A stretch of 64,000 bases of DNA from Taeniopygia guttata (taxonomy: Eukaryota; Chordata; Aves; Passeriformes; Estrildidae): assembly GCF_048771995.1 (NCBI RefSeq), contig NC_133050.1, positions 1,500,501 to 1,564,500 on the forward strand, given 5' to 3'. The translations under genes and the position numbers were made by a program. Shown piece after piece: positions 42,541 through 53,131 of the stretch; the stretch's first letter is position 1; each line of letters starts with the position of its first letter. The notes under the pieces were generated by a model. The model was not told where the DNA came from and ran no database searches. It saw nothing but the letters and a program-made list of their open reading frames with translations.

Positions 42541-43855
42541 GACCTTTCTTAAAAGAGACAGTCTCAAGAAAAGAGAGGCATTTGATAAATAACAGAGAAT
42601 AGCAACTATTTAGGCAAGTTTTAAAAGGAACGTGAATAGCTCTGAGTAATGAAGTTAAACTGCACTTAATTGTAGAACAAGAGGAGATGCCTTTATGCCT
42701 AATACCTAAATCTAAGCTGTGTTACTGAAAGAAATATTACAAAGGTTGTAGTTGATTGTAGGTCTCAGGACCGATCAAAGTACCAAGGCCTGAACAGGTT
42801 GTGGTCAGGGCCTGAACAGGCCCTGAGGCAAAGCTCACCTCTAGATGAACCTTCCAAGCAAATGTTGTATTTGTATCCACTCATTAAGGAAGCATGATTA
42901 ACAACACGATCAATGCATGTGTTCCTCGATAAAACATGGATTTATCTTTCTGTATTTAGAAACAGACAAGGCCCCATCTGGCCTTGTTTGGGGGTGAAGG
43001 ATCAAAGTCAACTCCCTTGGTTCCTCCTTCAGCCCTGGCCAGGCTTTGGGAGAAAGCAGTCAGGAGAATGAAAGCAGATGTTCTCGCAGTGGCAGTGATG
43101 CCAGCTTGTTTGTTTAACAGTGTAAAAGCTGGGTCCTCTCACAGCTTTGGGCTTGGAGCCTCATTGCTTGCAGAGGTGGAGGCACCTGCAGGAATTCCCA
43201 GTGTCTGGGAGTGGCTCTCCAGTCCTTGGCTTCCCCCAGCTGATGTGTGGCTGTGGATGATGGTAAAGCCTGAGGCTAACTGGTGATGGATCTTTCCTTA
43301 ATCACTCCAGGCAATCTCTGGTAGCAATGACTGGATGCATTGCTGAGCTTCTTTTGTAATGCTTTGCTAATGATGATGTGCTTTGCTGAGCTTATCCTTT
43401 TGTAATTCTTTGCAGCTGGGCATGATATAAATGACACAATTCCTTCAGTTGGTGTCTGTGTCTTTGGTGCTGACCCTGCCCACTGGTGAGACAGGGCCCC
43501 CTCCAGCCTAGAGTGTTACCTAGGAAGAGAAAAGCCATCACTCCAAATGTCCCCCCTTCCTCCTTGTTCCCCCCACTTTATACCCTGAGCGTGATGCCTG
43601 CCCTATGGTCTGGGGTATCCCCGGGGTCAGTGGGGGTCACCTGTCCTGGCTGTGTCCCCTCCCAAGCTCCCCCGCAGCCCCAGCCCCTCTCCAGCGTGGC
43701 CAGAGGAGGGGCAGGCCAGGCTTTGGCTCAGTGGGAGCTCAGCAAGAACAAAAGCATCTCTGTGTGCCCAGCCCTGTGCTCAGCACCCGGCCCAGCAGCA
43801 GCGTCTCAGTGAATGCTTGTGAATGGAGTCCTCCCTCCTTTGTCCAGGTGGTTTC
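42541..43855. other. No gene recognised; possible ERV 3' flank
   Basis: The sequence follows the env remnant and is partly AT-rich. Tandem-like words ctttgctgagctt occur near 43338-43395. No polypurine tract or LTR start could be fixed. Confidence 0.4.
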
Positions 43856-43859
43856 AACA

Positions 43860-44330
43860 TTGTGTTGCAATCCCTGTCGCTGGCTTGTGTGTTTTTAAAA
43901 ACTTCTTAGAAGAGTATCTTAACAGTACATAACGATAAAATATATGACAATTTTATTTGCACGAATTGTCATATCCATATAGCAGCATCTTTTAATAATT
44001 TTGACTATGTTTAAATGAGATCACCAAGATCTCATCTCAACTGCCCTGTCAGTTATCCCATGGACAAATCCCTTGTTAAACATTTTCTCTTCCCCTTGTC
44101 CTGATTCGATGTTAGCCCAAAACCACACCCTGAGTGTCACCTTATTGGTTGTTCTTTTGGATCAACCCCGTTTTTTGAGACTTTGTAATCCTGTGCACAG
44201 CGATGCTCAGTGCTCGCTCTGCTTCTGATCCCTTCAAGTCTAGTGTTGTGTACCCCTGGCTTCCAATAAATGGGTTGGAACTTCACCGCAAGAAGAGTCT
44301 CCTCTGCGTTCCTCACCCATTCCCTGTGTC
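43860..44330 (+). mobile_element. Probable LTR near the env remnant
   Basis: An AT-rich left part, a CCAAT-type box (ttattggttg near 44141), a CT-rich segment and AATAAATGGG at 44268 follow each other in LTR order. It lies downstream of the env remnant, where a 3' LTR would be expected. Termini were not determined. Confidence 0.45.
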
Positions 44331-45314
44331 ATCTTGGAGCACCTCTGTAGAGCAGTGAGCTCTAAGGTTCTGCCCTTGGCAATACCTCAGCCAGGACAGT
44401 TCCCCACACTCGCCACTGCTCTGGAACATCAAAAGACCTAGCCCGGGCTCTGGGAGGCAGTGGCACAGCAATTTGGATTTTATTTTCTCTTTCAGATCCA
44501 GTGCTAGAACAAGGCAGGAAAAAAACCCACCAGAAGTGGTGCTGAAAACCAAAGTCTGGGAGAATGCTGTCTCAGGAAGAACACAACATCCCACCCATCC
44601 TCACACACCGGAGCCAGCTCCATGGAATGACCCCGTGCTGCATTTATCTAGAGTAGTATCCAGCCTGCCAAGGCTTTATCCCTTCCCTGAGCACCTTCTT
44701 TATATTTGATGAGCAGCATGGTGGCCCTGAAGAACCTGTTTTTCAGCTGTTTCCAGTGAGCTCCCTGCTGAACATGCCAGGCTGAAGAGCGAGGTCTGTG
44801 CTCCAGCTGTCTAGGGACTAGGACAGGCTTGGCCATGCTCCTCTGTATGGTGAGAGAGGACCAGAACAGGCACTTCACCTGTTTTCAATTTTGGTTGTTG
44901 ATTATGGAAGGCCTAGATGCTACCATAGTCTCCAAAACTTGCTGTAGATGCTGCTCTGGGACAGGGAGTGCACCCAGACCCTGGAAGGTTCTGTGTCCTC
45001 CTGAGCACATTTGTAAATACCAACACAACTTAATTCACAATTGAATTCTCTTTTTTTGTAGGTAAAAACCCATAAAATAAAATGGCAGGAGCCCAAATCT
45101 TAGTAAATGCCACACGTACCTCTCCCAAACAAAAACTTCCCCAAGGCATGGATAAGGCTTTCTGCCACAACTGCCACTAACCTTCCACTATAACTTCTTT
45201 CAAACAGCATATCTTATATCTGAAAGGTATATCTTGGAAGTAATGCATGCCCTGACACTCAACACCAGGGAAAGGCAGGGAGCAACCACAAGCAGCAACC
45301 AAAGACCCAGCGCC
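44331..45314. other. No gene recognised
   Basis: Short ORFs on both strands without recognisable motifs. At about 44700-44810 the minus strand has a basic exon-like stretch (WKQLKNRFFRATMLLIKY) without splice support. Confidence 0.4.
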
Positions 45315-46195
45315 ATGTCACAAAGGGCCCTTGCACACTCTGCCACCTGCCCTGGGGCCGCCCCCAGCCCCCCAGAGTGGCCCAGGTTGGAAGGAATGCC
45401 TTGCCCCAAGTGTGTCAGACAGCCCAACAGGATCTTTAGGAACAGCTCAAAGCATCAGCAAACGCTGCCCTGCTTTGTGGGCTCAGGGCAGCAGAAGGAG
45501 CCCCTGCAGTGCTGTCGCAGCTGCGGCAGGAAGGGCCTTCCACAGAAGCTGGCACTGCCTCCTTGGGACACGTCCCAAATGGTGGACCTCCTAAGTGCCA
45601 CCGTGTGACACAGATGAGGAACGTGTGGGCCAGGGCAGGAATGTTGCTCTGACCCCTGGGGCCCGGGGAGCGCTGACATCAGCAGGCGTGGCAGAGTCCC
45701 CGCCGAAGCAGAGCTCCCCCGAGCCCTGGCAGCACCGGTGTCCGTCTCCTACCCCAGAGACCTGTGCCTTGGGCGGGCTTCTCTGCCAGAGGGAAGCCAA
45801 ACTGACCTGCAGTGGGGACTGTGCTCCATCTTACAAGGCCTGTTGGTAGCAGCACCTGGAGCAACTGATGGCAACACTTGGCATGTGTCAGATGATGTTG
45901 CTCCTTCTTGGAATGATTTTTTCAAGGAAGGGATTAGCAGTAGCAAAGAAACACCAAGAGCTAATGAATTTCACAGAACAAAGAGACTCCACTGAAACTC
46001 CCACTGAAACACTGTCATGTATCCTTGTGCTTTTCTGTCTTTCTTGCACTCTGAAAAAAGAAAAATTGGCCAAACCTTGGCTATTCAACGCACCACTTGC
46101 TGTGTGTCTTCCTATGGCAGCTCACATGAAAACACAACTTGTTGCCTGCTGAGCACGGCAATGGACAGCCACAAACAGGGAGGTCCCCGCTGAAC
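45315..46195 (-). repeat. Inverted copy of the MROH-associated spacer (arm B)
   Basis: Reverse complement of 6697-8050, without the 401-bp LTR insertion found there. The minus-strand reading continues from two diverged MROH exons farther right (48.6-48.15 kb). So this arm preserves the order MROH 3' end, then spacer, as expected in a tandem MROH cluster. Confidence 0.75.
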
Positions 46196-48149
46196 ATCAA
46201 GGCAGACACCTGGGGAAGTGCACAGGATAGGCATAACTCTGGGAGGAGGAGCTGTTCTGTGTCTCTGATGATGGTGCCAGCCCCCGGAAGGAGCAGCCAA
46301 GACAAGTGCTGGAAGCAGCCATATCCTGCTCTTTTCTGCTGTCAGATGCACACGGGACAGACTTTTTGCCCAGAGCTCCATTCCAGGCTTGATCCAGGAA
46401 CAATAGAAGGCCATGCATTGGTAGGGAATGGCCTCCAGCAAGAGCAAAGAAGGATGTTCCAACATCAAAGTGTGAGCTTGTGAAGCAGGCCACATCCTCA
46501 GCAAACACCAAAGTGCTTCTCTCCAACCCTGAATGCTGGCCACAAGTGCCTGCTTTTCTTCAGCACCTGCTGCTGTTTCCTTTGTTCCAAGCCACTCCAG
46601 GATTCACTTTGGAAGATCCTGCATGTGTCTTTAAGGTGCCTGAAGGAAGGAGAGGGATGGCAGATGAAGCGCAGCCTCATGTCCCTCTCACGATGGCACC
46701 AATGCTGCTGCCTTGGGATGTCTGCCTGTGGAAGGCGAGTCTGCCCTCAAGCACGGCCATTGAAGTCAGTCAGGGGCACAGGCTGCAGCTGCAGCTGCCA
46801 AGAGTTGCTGTGAGGCTGGCAAGTCAAGAGAAAGCCACTGTGGCAAATACTGCTGAAACCTTCTGCCAAACCACATGCAATGGTGCCCACAGTATCTGCC
46901 TTTTTGGCATGGCAGCTGGTGCAGACACCTCACTGAGCAGGTGCCGGCGTTCGGGGTGCTGCTGTTCCTGTGCCGCTCTGCTGCTGTTTCTGTGGTGTGC
47001 AGAGCCGCTTCGGCAGCGGCAACTTGGCAGCCCTGCTCGAGGAGACATCGCCACCCTCCCCATGGAGGCTGAAGTTCTGCAAGCCCAGAGCTCTGTGTCG
47101 GGGGGCCTCGGTCTCAGCACCATGGCCTGGGCAGCCGCGGGGGCCCGGGCTGGCTGCCAGCCCTGCCAGCACGCAGTGACTGTGGCCTGGCAGGGCCCCC
47201 TTGCCCTCCTTGTCCCCAGCCAGCCCAGTCTGGGCACCTCGGGTGTGTCCCCACCCTCCTGCTGAGGCCCAGCCTCAAGGGCTTCTGCCCCAGGCATGGC
47301 AGTGTCTCTGGGGAAGCTCCAGAGCAGGCGGCTGTCAGGAACAAGGCAGCAGACTGAGGGCTGCTTATGGCCTCTGACACCCAATTCCTCAAGGCTTCCC
47401 ACCAGGTCAGCCCCTCAGGGACCTCCTGTCCCCTTGGAGCTCCTGTCACCCACTCCCTCCCACATGGCCCTCGTGCCTTCCCACCGCTTTGTGCCGTCAG
47501 GGCCGCCGCAGCACCTCATCCCTTCATGGCCTCCCACCGCCCATCCTCCCCTCAGGGTCTCCCCCAGCCCTGCCAACCTGCCCGGCAGCAGCACAGCCCT
47601 GATGGAGCTCCAGAGGAGCCGGACCGAGAGGCACCTCAGAGCCCTCAGCAATGCAGCAGCCAAACACAGGCAGGAGGACACAGACGGCGTTGCCTGGCTG
47701 GGCAGGATGGCTTGTGGCCATCTCCAGGCTCCAGTCTGGCAGGGATCTCCGCAGATCCAGCTCCTGCCCAGCCGCCCTGTCGCCAGCACAAAGGCTTCAG
47801 CATCAAAGCACCAAAGGCCAAGGGGCTTCTGGCCATTTTCCCTTCCCCACTGCAATTCTGGGCAGCTTGCTGAGCACAAGGACCCGCTTTCCCCTCTTCC
47901 CCCGTGTCCTGCGGACACTGGGCACCAAAGAAAGCTCCTGAGAGTCTACGTATTAGAGCACGTACTATCGTTATATCCTAAAGAACAAAACAGAATGAAT
48001 AAAACAATCTTAAAGAAGAAGAAAAATCCCCCCTGGCTCAGGTGGCCCCAGCAGACAGAGAGCCTCTCAAATCAGCTCTCCTCAGAGCTCCAGCAGCACA
48101 GCCAGCTGTGGCCCCACAGATAAGACCGTTTCTTGCATGCCCTGTGAAA
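46196..48149. other. No gene recognised; presumed MROH-cluster spacer
   Basis: Large ORFs (for example plus 47296-48123) have Pro/Ser-rich or random-looking products. No splice-linked MROH exon was identified here. Confidence 0.4.
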
Positions 48150-48625
48150 TTGATCTTGCAGCTTCTGCAAGACGGATCCTGGAGCTGTCTCCACAGCCTG
48201 GAAGACAAGGGCTGTTTTGAGAGCCAGGCTTCTGGTGGAAGGGCTGATGCCCTCTGCCCCTTGTCTTCAAGGGCTTTGAGAGAAAGGAACAGAGCCACGG
48301 GCAGATCCCGTTCCTGCAGGGACCCGAGGAGACCCCCATGCCAGGGCCATGCGAGCCAGCTCTGGCCATGGCCGGGGGGAGCAGGGGGCAAGGGGATCCA
48401 CCCAGAGCTACTGGACACTGTTGCCCCACATGGCCCTGAAATCTGTGGCTGTGCTCTGGCCACGGCAGCCCTGGTCTGCACAGGGAGCAGAGCCCTCAGC
48501 ACGGGGACAGGGATTGCAGATCTCCCCAGCAGCCGGGGCTGGCAGCCCACTGCTCTCACTCACCTTGACTGATGTGCCGGAGCTGCCTCTTGTGCCCCCT
48601 GAGGTGCCACCCGGCCATCCCTGAG
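48150..48625 (-). pseudogene. Two diverged MROH exons, minus strand
   Basis: The minus strand at about 48618-48562 corresponds to MROH exon 13265-13321: agGGATGGCCGG, the same donor position, and product GMAGWHLRGHKRQLRHIS instead of GMAGRSLRGQQEKLQLIL. Farther on, at about 48272-48163, a segment starting CAG|CCCTTGAAGACA corresponds to exon 13595-13704. It has mostly changed residues and no conserved donor. The intervening intron is alignable as well. This is an older paralogue of the gene at 8.5-14.8 kb in opposite orientation, now non-functional. Confidence 0.7.
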
Positions 48626-48934
48626 AGCACAGAGCCTGTCACAGCCCAGTGACACAGCTCCCTGCCAGCAGCACTGCCAGCCCTGTGGCCACACACCCTC
48701 CTGGCCCCAGAAGGGCTCAGGTCAGGCCCTTGCCACATGCTGCCACCCAAGGGCACGGCTGCGAGAGGGTGGCAGCAGCACTGAGGATAGCCAGGCAGTA
48801 GCACTGAGGATGACGCTGCCGGGGCGACGCAGTGCCCGGAATCCGGGAGAAAGCTCTTTCAGGCTAGCTCGCTTTCTCCCCCAGAACCACACCACCGAAT
48901 GGCCCCTCCCTGCCTGGTCACCGACCAGCACGGG

Positions 48935-49500
48935 TAGTGGTGCAAGCCGGGGGACAGATGATTAGTGGCATTGAGGGTTGAAGTAAAGGAGCAAGATGGG
49001 TCCTTTGTGTGACTCTCCAGGATGGTTTACTCTTCACTGAGTGTCAGAAACAAAGAACCACCTTCGGTGCTTATGCAACAACTTATAAAGGGAGGAGGTC
49101 TTAGGGGAGGGTACAATACCTCAACCAATCAGGGGGAGTCAGGGAAGCAGTACAGGGCAGGGATACGTAATCTTGCAACCAATGAAGGGTAGAAGGGTAG
49201 AAAGGGATCATTCTCCCACAACCAATGGGAACTTAGGGATTACATAAATAACATAGAGGGTTCTGGAAGGAGAGGCTGGGTTTATATTAACTGACAGGGG
49301 AGAGGGGCAGGGTTACAATGACAGACATGGAAGGATCAGGAATAAGGGGTAGATACTTGAACTGACAGACAGGGAAAGGGGAGGAAACAATGGTGGCCTG
49401 AACCAACTGCATGGGCGTAGGTAGGATAGAACAATTTAAAACAAATTGAATAAAATACAATAACAACTGAACAAAGTATTGCAACAAAAATGCACCACCC
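48935..49500 (-). mobile_element. LTR-like segment, minus orientation
   Basis: Three CCAAT/ATTGG-type boxes (near 49123, 49180 and 49221 as plus-strand ccaat) and plus-strand cttataaag near 49083 (TATA-like on the minus strand) are arranged as in an LTR promoter read leftward. The AT-rich right part would be the U3 start. Termini and target-site duplication are not established. Confidence 0.45.
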
Positions 49501-49790
49501 CACTGGGGTAGCAGATGGAGCTGGGGTTGAGCTGGGGCTGGACAGGGATGGGAGGGGCAGGGTGGGGCAGGGTGGAGTGAGGAGGGGCTGGGTGGGGCAG
49601 GGCTGGGTGGGGCACGGCGTGAAGGGAAGCCCATGTTTGTGTCCTGAGAGGGGCAGGGCCAGTGTGGGTGGAGGATGCCAGAGCAGAGCAGGGAGGGGTA
49701 GAGCAAGGCGGGGTGGGGTGGGTGTGGGGTGGGGCAGGGCAGGCAGGGTGGAGCCGGGGCAGGTTGTGAAGGGGAGCCCAGGCCGCCTGT
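49501..49790. repeat. G-rich low-complexity repeat
   Basis: Imperfect ggggcagggtggggcagg words. Long ORFs on the minus strand come from it. Confidence 0.85.
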
Positions 49791-50129
49791 CGCTGGGACT
49801 CCTGGGGGCTTTCCAGGCACAGCAGGGCATGGCACAGGTGCTCCGCTGCTCTGGCTCCTGTCCTCTGCCAGCTGGAGAGACCACAGGAGGGTGCAGTTGG
49901 TGCAGGCTCAGCCCCTTGGCCAGCACTGGCCTCCCCTGCTCGCACAGCAGTGCCTGGCAGCCAGCAGCCGCTGGTGCCGGGCTCTGGAGGGGGCAGCGGG
50001 CCGGCTGCTGACCGGGGAGTCGCGGTGCTGCCCTGCCGCACTGCCCGACTGGGCCAGGGCTCCATTGGCACCCAGCTCAGGGCCACAGGAGCCCGGAGCA
50101 GAGCCGTGGTGAAAGGACTTGATGAACTG
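49791..50129. other. No gene recognised
   Basis: GC-rich unique-looking DNA with uninformative ORFs on both strands. Confidence 0.4.
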
Positions 50130-50595
50130 GTCACTCACATATGCATGATTTAAGTATTATGGTCAGCAAATATTAAGCAGAAGCCTAAGAAGCAAGATGC
50201 GCTTTTGCCCTTTTATGGTAAGAGAAACAGAATGCACCATGCTAAGATAAGAGGAACAGAAGGTGTTGAAACCACTGAAATAGCCAGTGAAGGACTGTGC
50301 ATGCTTCAGAATGAAAGGTGGTAAGTGCAGACGGAATAAGACTGTTTGCCTTAGTCTGAATGACCCCTGCATAAGACTTGGAGCCTTCCTCAGTGGCACC
50401 ACCAGAGTATGCTGAACTTGCTGGCTGTCACATATGCTAATGATATGAATGACTTCCAAGAAGTAAGTGGTCAAACCACTCCTAACCAAGGAATGTAATG
50501 AATATGCATGAAATGTAACCATATATTGTGCTGCGCCCAGTGTGCTTGTTAGGAGGAGTGTTGGAAAAATCCCAGCTCTACAGAGATGGGGCAAC
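50130..50595 (+). mobile_element. Possible LTR fragment
   Basis: AT-rich sequence with repeated atgaatatgcatga words similar in style to the LTR at 51639-52134. No termini were found. Confidence 0.35.
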
Positions 50596-51139
50596 TGAGA
50601 GGCATTTGAAAAGATTTTATTTCATTACCAGTCTTGTAGAAGGGTGAGACAAAAGAGATGTAAAACTTAACACCATTCTATCAGAAAGCCACCCTATTTC
50701 CTGGTTACAATACCTTATAAATGTTTTTCAGCCTGTTAGCTTTTGCCACACAATGCTGCTAATACTTCTGGACACACAACAACCATCTCTTATTTTACCC
50801 CAGGCAGTCATGCTGCAATGCATCTTTCACAGTTCGAATGCTCCAAAATATCTGGTCTTTTTGCAAGGCCATCTTTTGAAACTTGTTTCTACTTCAGTCT
50901 CTCTCTCAACAATGTCATCTCTATTCCATGGCCTTCCTAAGTCAGCACACCTTATCTCAGAGTTTGCATACAGATGTACAAGACTGTGAGCTTTCAGTCA
51001 GGTTTTCAGAATCCTTTACAAATCCATTTCTCACAGAGGAGCCGAATAAAGCAAATACCCACCTTGCTGAATTGGTCTCTGTGGTGGCTCTTGGCTCGGT
51101 GTTGAAGCGAATCAGTTCTTTTCTCAAAATGTTAAAACT

Positions 51140-52320
51140 AAGTGGTATCTATGAACAAAAATGCAGCATCTAGTTCTGGCAAAACAAACACTGCTTTTCC
51201 TTCCTTCAGCCTTTGTATTTCTGGACAAGTTTGTTTTCTTGATTGCTGGATTATGTACCACACTCTTACATACACTGCAATTATTAACAAAAATCCAAGC
51301 CCAGTTAGTGCCAGTATCACAACTGCAGGATGTAGCTTAGGTTAGAAAAGCCTGTGGCAGCTGGGGACCATCCAAGCAAGTTTTCCCATCACTGATTCTC
51401 TCCATTCCTCTTCATTAGTTCTAGGACTTGATGTGCCTTTTCTAGATTGTGATGGACACTGATTGGTGTCTTCTGACTTTTCTTCTTCTGCTGTTGTAGT
51501 AGTTTGTGTAGGCCAGGATCTTCCAACAGTTTTTTGACCATGGTAATGTTCATTTCAATTGGTGTTGGTGAAAAGTTGAAGTGTAGGCTCTGTAAAACAG
51601 CTGCTGGTAGATAATAGTTGAAATCACATCCTGCTCTTTGAAACAGAGTAAAAATTTAACAGGGTAGAAATCCATTTGGATTTAAGTGAAATGTGCCGCT
51701 TTGAGCTTGCTAGCATAAGTAAAATATGCTGTTTAGTCTGGTAACTCTGCAGCACTAGTAAAACTGCCCCAGCTGAGGAGAAAGAATGGGAATTTCTAAG
51801 CTGAAGAGATAAGAGAGGCTCTTTGAACCTTGAAACAGACAGGGCAGGGTGACCCAGGAGTTCTTTCTGTACTTTCTGATAAAAAACTGGCTACAAGTGT
51901 AACTAGCTGTAAGTGTAACGTGAAATCGGTGGAATGAATATGCATGAACCTATGGTGAAACACTATGCATATGTAAACTAGTAAAGAGAGAGAGAAAAAG
52001 ATTGGGAATTCGCAGGGGCGCGCATGTCCTTTGAAGGGGAACGATCCCCACATGCGTCCAGTGCTGTAATAAACATATCCTCCCTACAAATCCTTATAGC
52101 AATTGTGGAGCTTTGTTTTTTCATCCCTGTTTCATCTGTTAGTAAAGTTACAAATACCAACTAAAGTGCTTGGCAAGCTGGATGTGTTATCTACTGTTAA
52201 GGTGTCACAGGGCGTTCTGAAACACAGACATCCTTGCCTTATCCATAGCAGGATGGATTCAGGATCATTGTTGGAGTACATTTCAATGTGACACACCTTT
52301 TGTTCTGGGCTTTGAGATGG
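51140..52320 (-). pseudogene. Decayed single-pass membrane protein gene, split by an LTR
   Basis: On the minus strand an ORF at 51320-51138 reads a clear transmembrane helix (VILALTGLGFLLIIAVYVRVWYII) followed by a basic cytoplasmic tail (QQSRKQTCPEIQRLKEGK). Upstream on the same strand, in two other frames, lie a threonine-rich acidic stretch (TTTTAEEEKSEDTNQC) and an extracellular-looking segment (CDFNYYLPAAVLQSLHF, NFSPTP, MNITMV) with N-glycosylation sequons. Beyond the LTR at 51639-52134 the pattern continues (SSLPSTLVGICNFT). Frameshifts and an in-frame stop separate the pieces. An acceptor-like cctgcag precedes the membrane exon, so this may be a multi-exon gene remnant rather than a retrocopy. 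The protein family is not recognised. A viral envelope origin is not excluded. Confidence 0.45.
51639..52134 (+). mobile_element. Solo LTR, 496 bp
   Basis: The ends TGAAACAG and CTGTTTCA are perfect 8-bp inverted termini. AATAAA is at about 52068 near the right end, so the element is plus-oriented. The flanks ctctt and tctgt give no clean target-site duplication. It interrupts the membrane-protein remnant. Confidence 0.75.
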
Positions 52321-52559
52321 TTACTTTCACATTGTCTTGGGGGGTGGCTCATGGTGATAGGCATACCCCATGGTCATTTGTGCCAGGAACTGTCCCTGTT
52401 TCCTGCCCTGGGCCTTCCATGGCTTGGGGGATATCAGGAGAGGCATAAGCTCCACCTGGGATCCCACAGAGGGTGGAGCTGGGGCTGCCTCTTCCCTTCC
52501 AGTGGGGAAATAGGAGGAGCAGCCCTGAAGGTGTTGGGATGTGCCTGTTTATCTAGCTG

Positions 52560-53106
52560 GGGGTATGGCTGAATTTTTACTTGGTATTAGAATCAGATCT
52601 ACCCGCCTTCAACGTTTCTGCTGGCTGCCGGCGGGTGATCCTGAGACCCACTGCTGCTTGATCTGACCTGCCTGCGCTGTTTCCTGCCCTCTGCCGCTGA
52701 TGTTGCTGAGGCCGCTTGCTGCCTGTGAATTTACAGGAGGAGCAATTTTCCCTCCTTCCCCTCCCCAGAGACGCCTGAAACGGCGCCGAGCTCGCATCGG
52801 AGCGCCCCCTGCTGGCTGGGGGGAACCATCGCACCTGCACCGCGCCCTCTGCTGGCTGCGCCTGTAACTGCACCAAAAGGGGCAGTGGTGCTTGAGGGGT
52901 GGAAAACTCCTGTTACTGTTTTCCTTTGTTGTTTGCTGTTCATTCTGTTTTATATATAGCAGAGAACTGTTACTGCTTTTCTTTTATTTCAGCCTGGAAA
53001 CCCTGAAGTTTGAAGTTGGAATAATTTGGAGGGAAGGGGTAATTTTTTCCATTCCAGGAAGGTTCCCGCTTTGCTTGGCAGACATCTGTCTTTTAAAACC
53101 AAGACA
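52560..53106 (+). mobile_element. 5' LTR of the ERVL-type provirus (left limit approximate)
   Basis: The right end ...CCAAGACA stands five bases before a primer-binding-site-like sequence. A TATA-like ttttatatatag lies near 52949. The left part is unusually GC-rich and the left terminus is not certain. Confidence 0.5.
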
Positions 53107-53111
53107 ATTAT

Positions 53112-53131
53112 TGGTGCCCAGTGTATGGCAC
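53112..53131 (+). other. Retroviral primer-binding-site-like sequence
   Basis: TGGTGCCCAGTGTATGGCAC follows the LTR end and resembles, with several mismatches, the 3' end complement of a lysine tRNA used by many retroviruses. The tRNA assignment is tentative. Confidence 0.4.

Noticed and set aside
47296..48123. 275-codon plus-strand ORF
   Set aside because: It is Pro/Ser-rich and random-looking, and overlaps MROH-cluster sequence that belongs to the minus strand. No splice or domain evidence was found.
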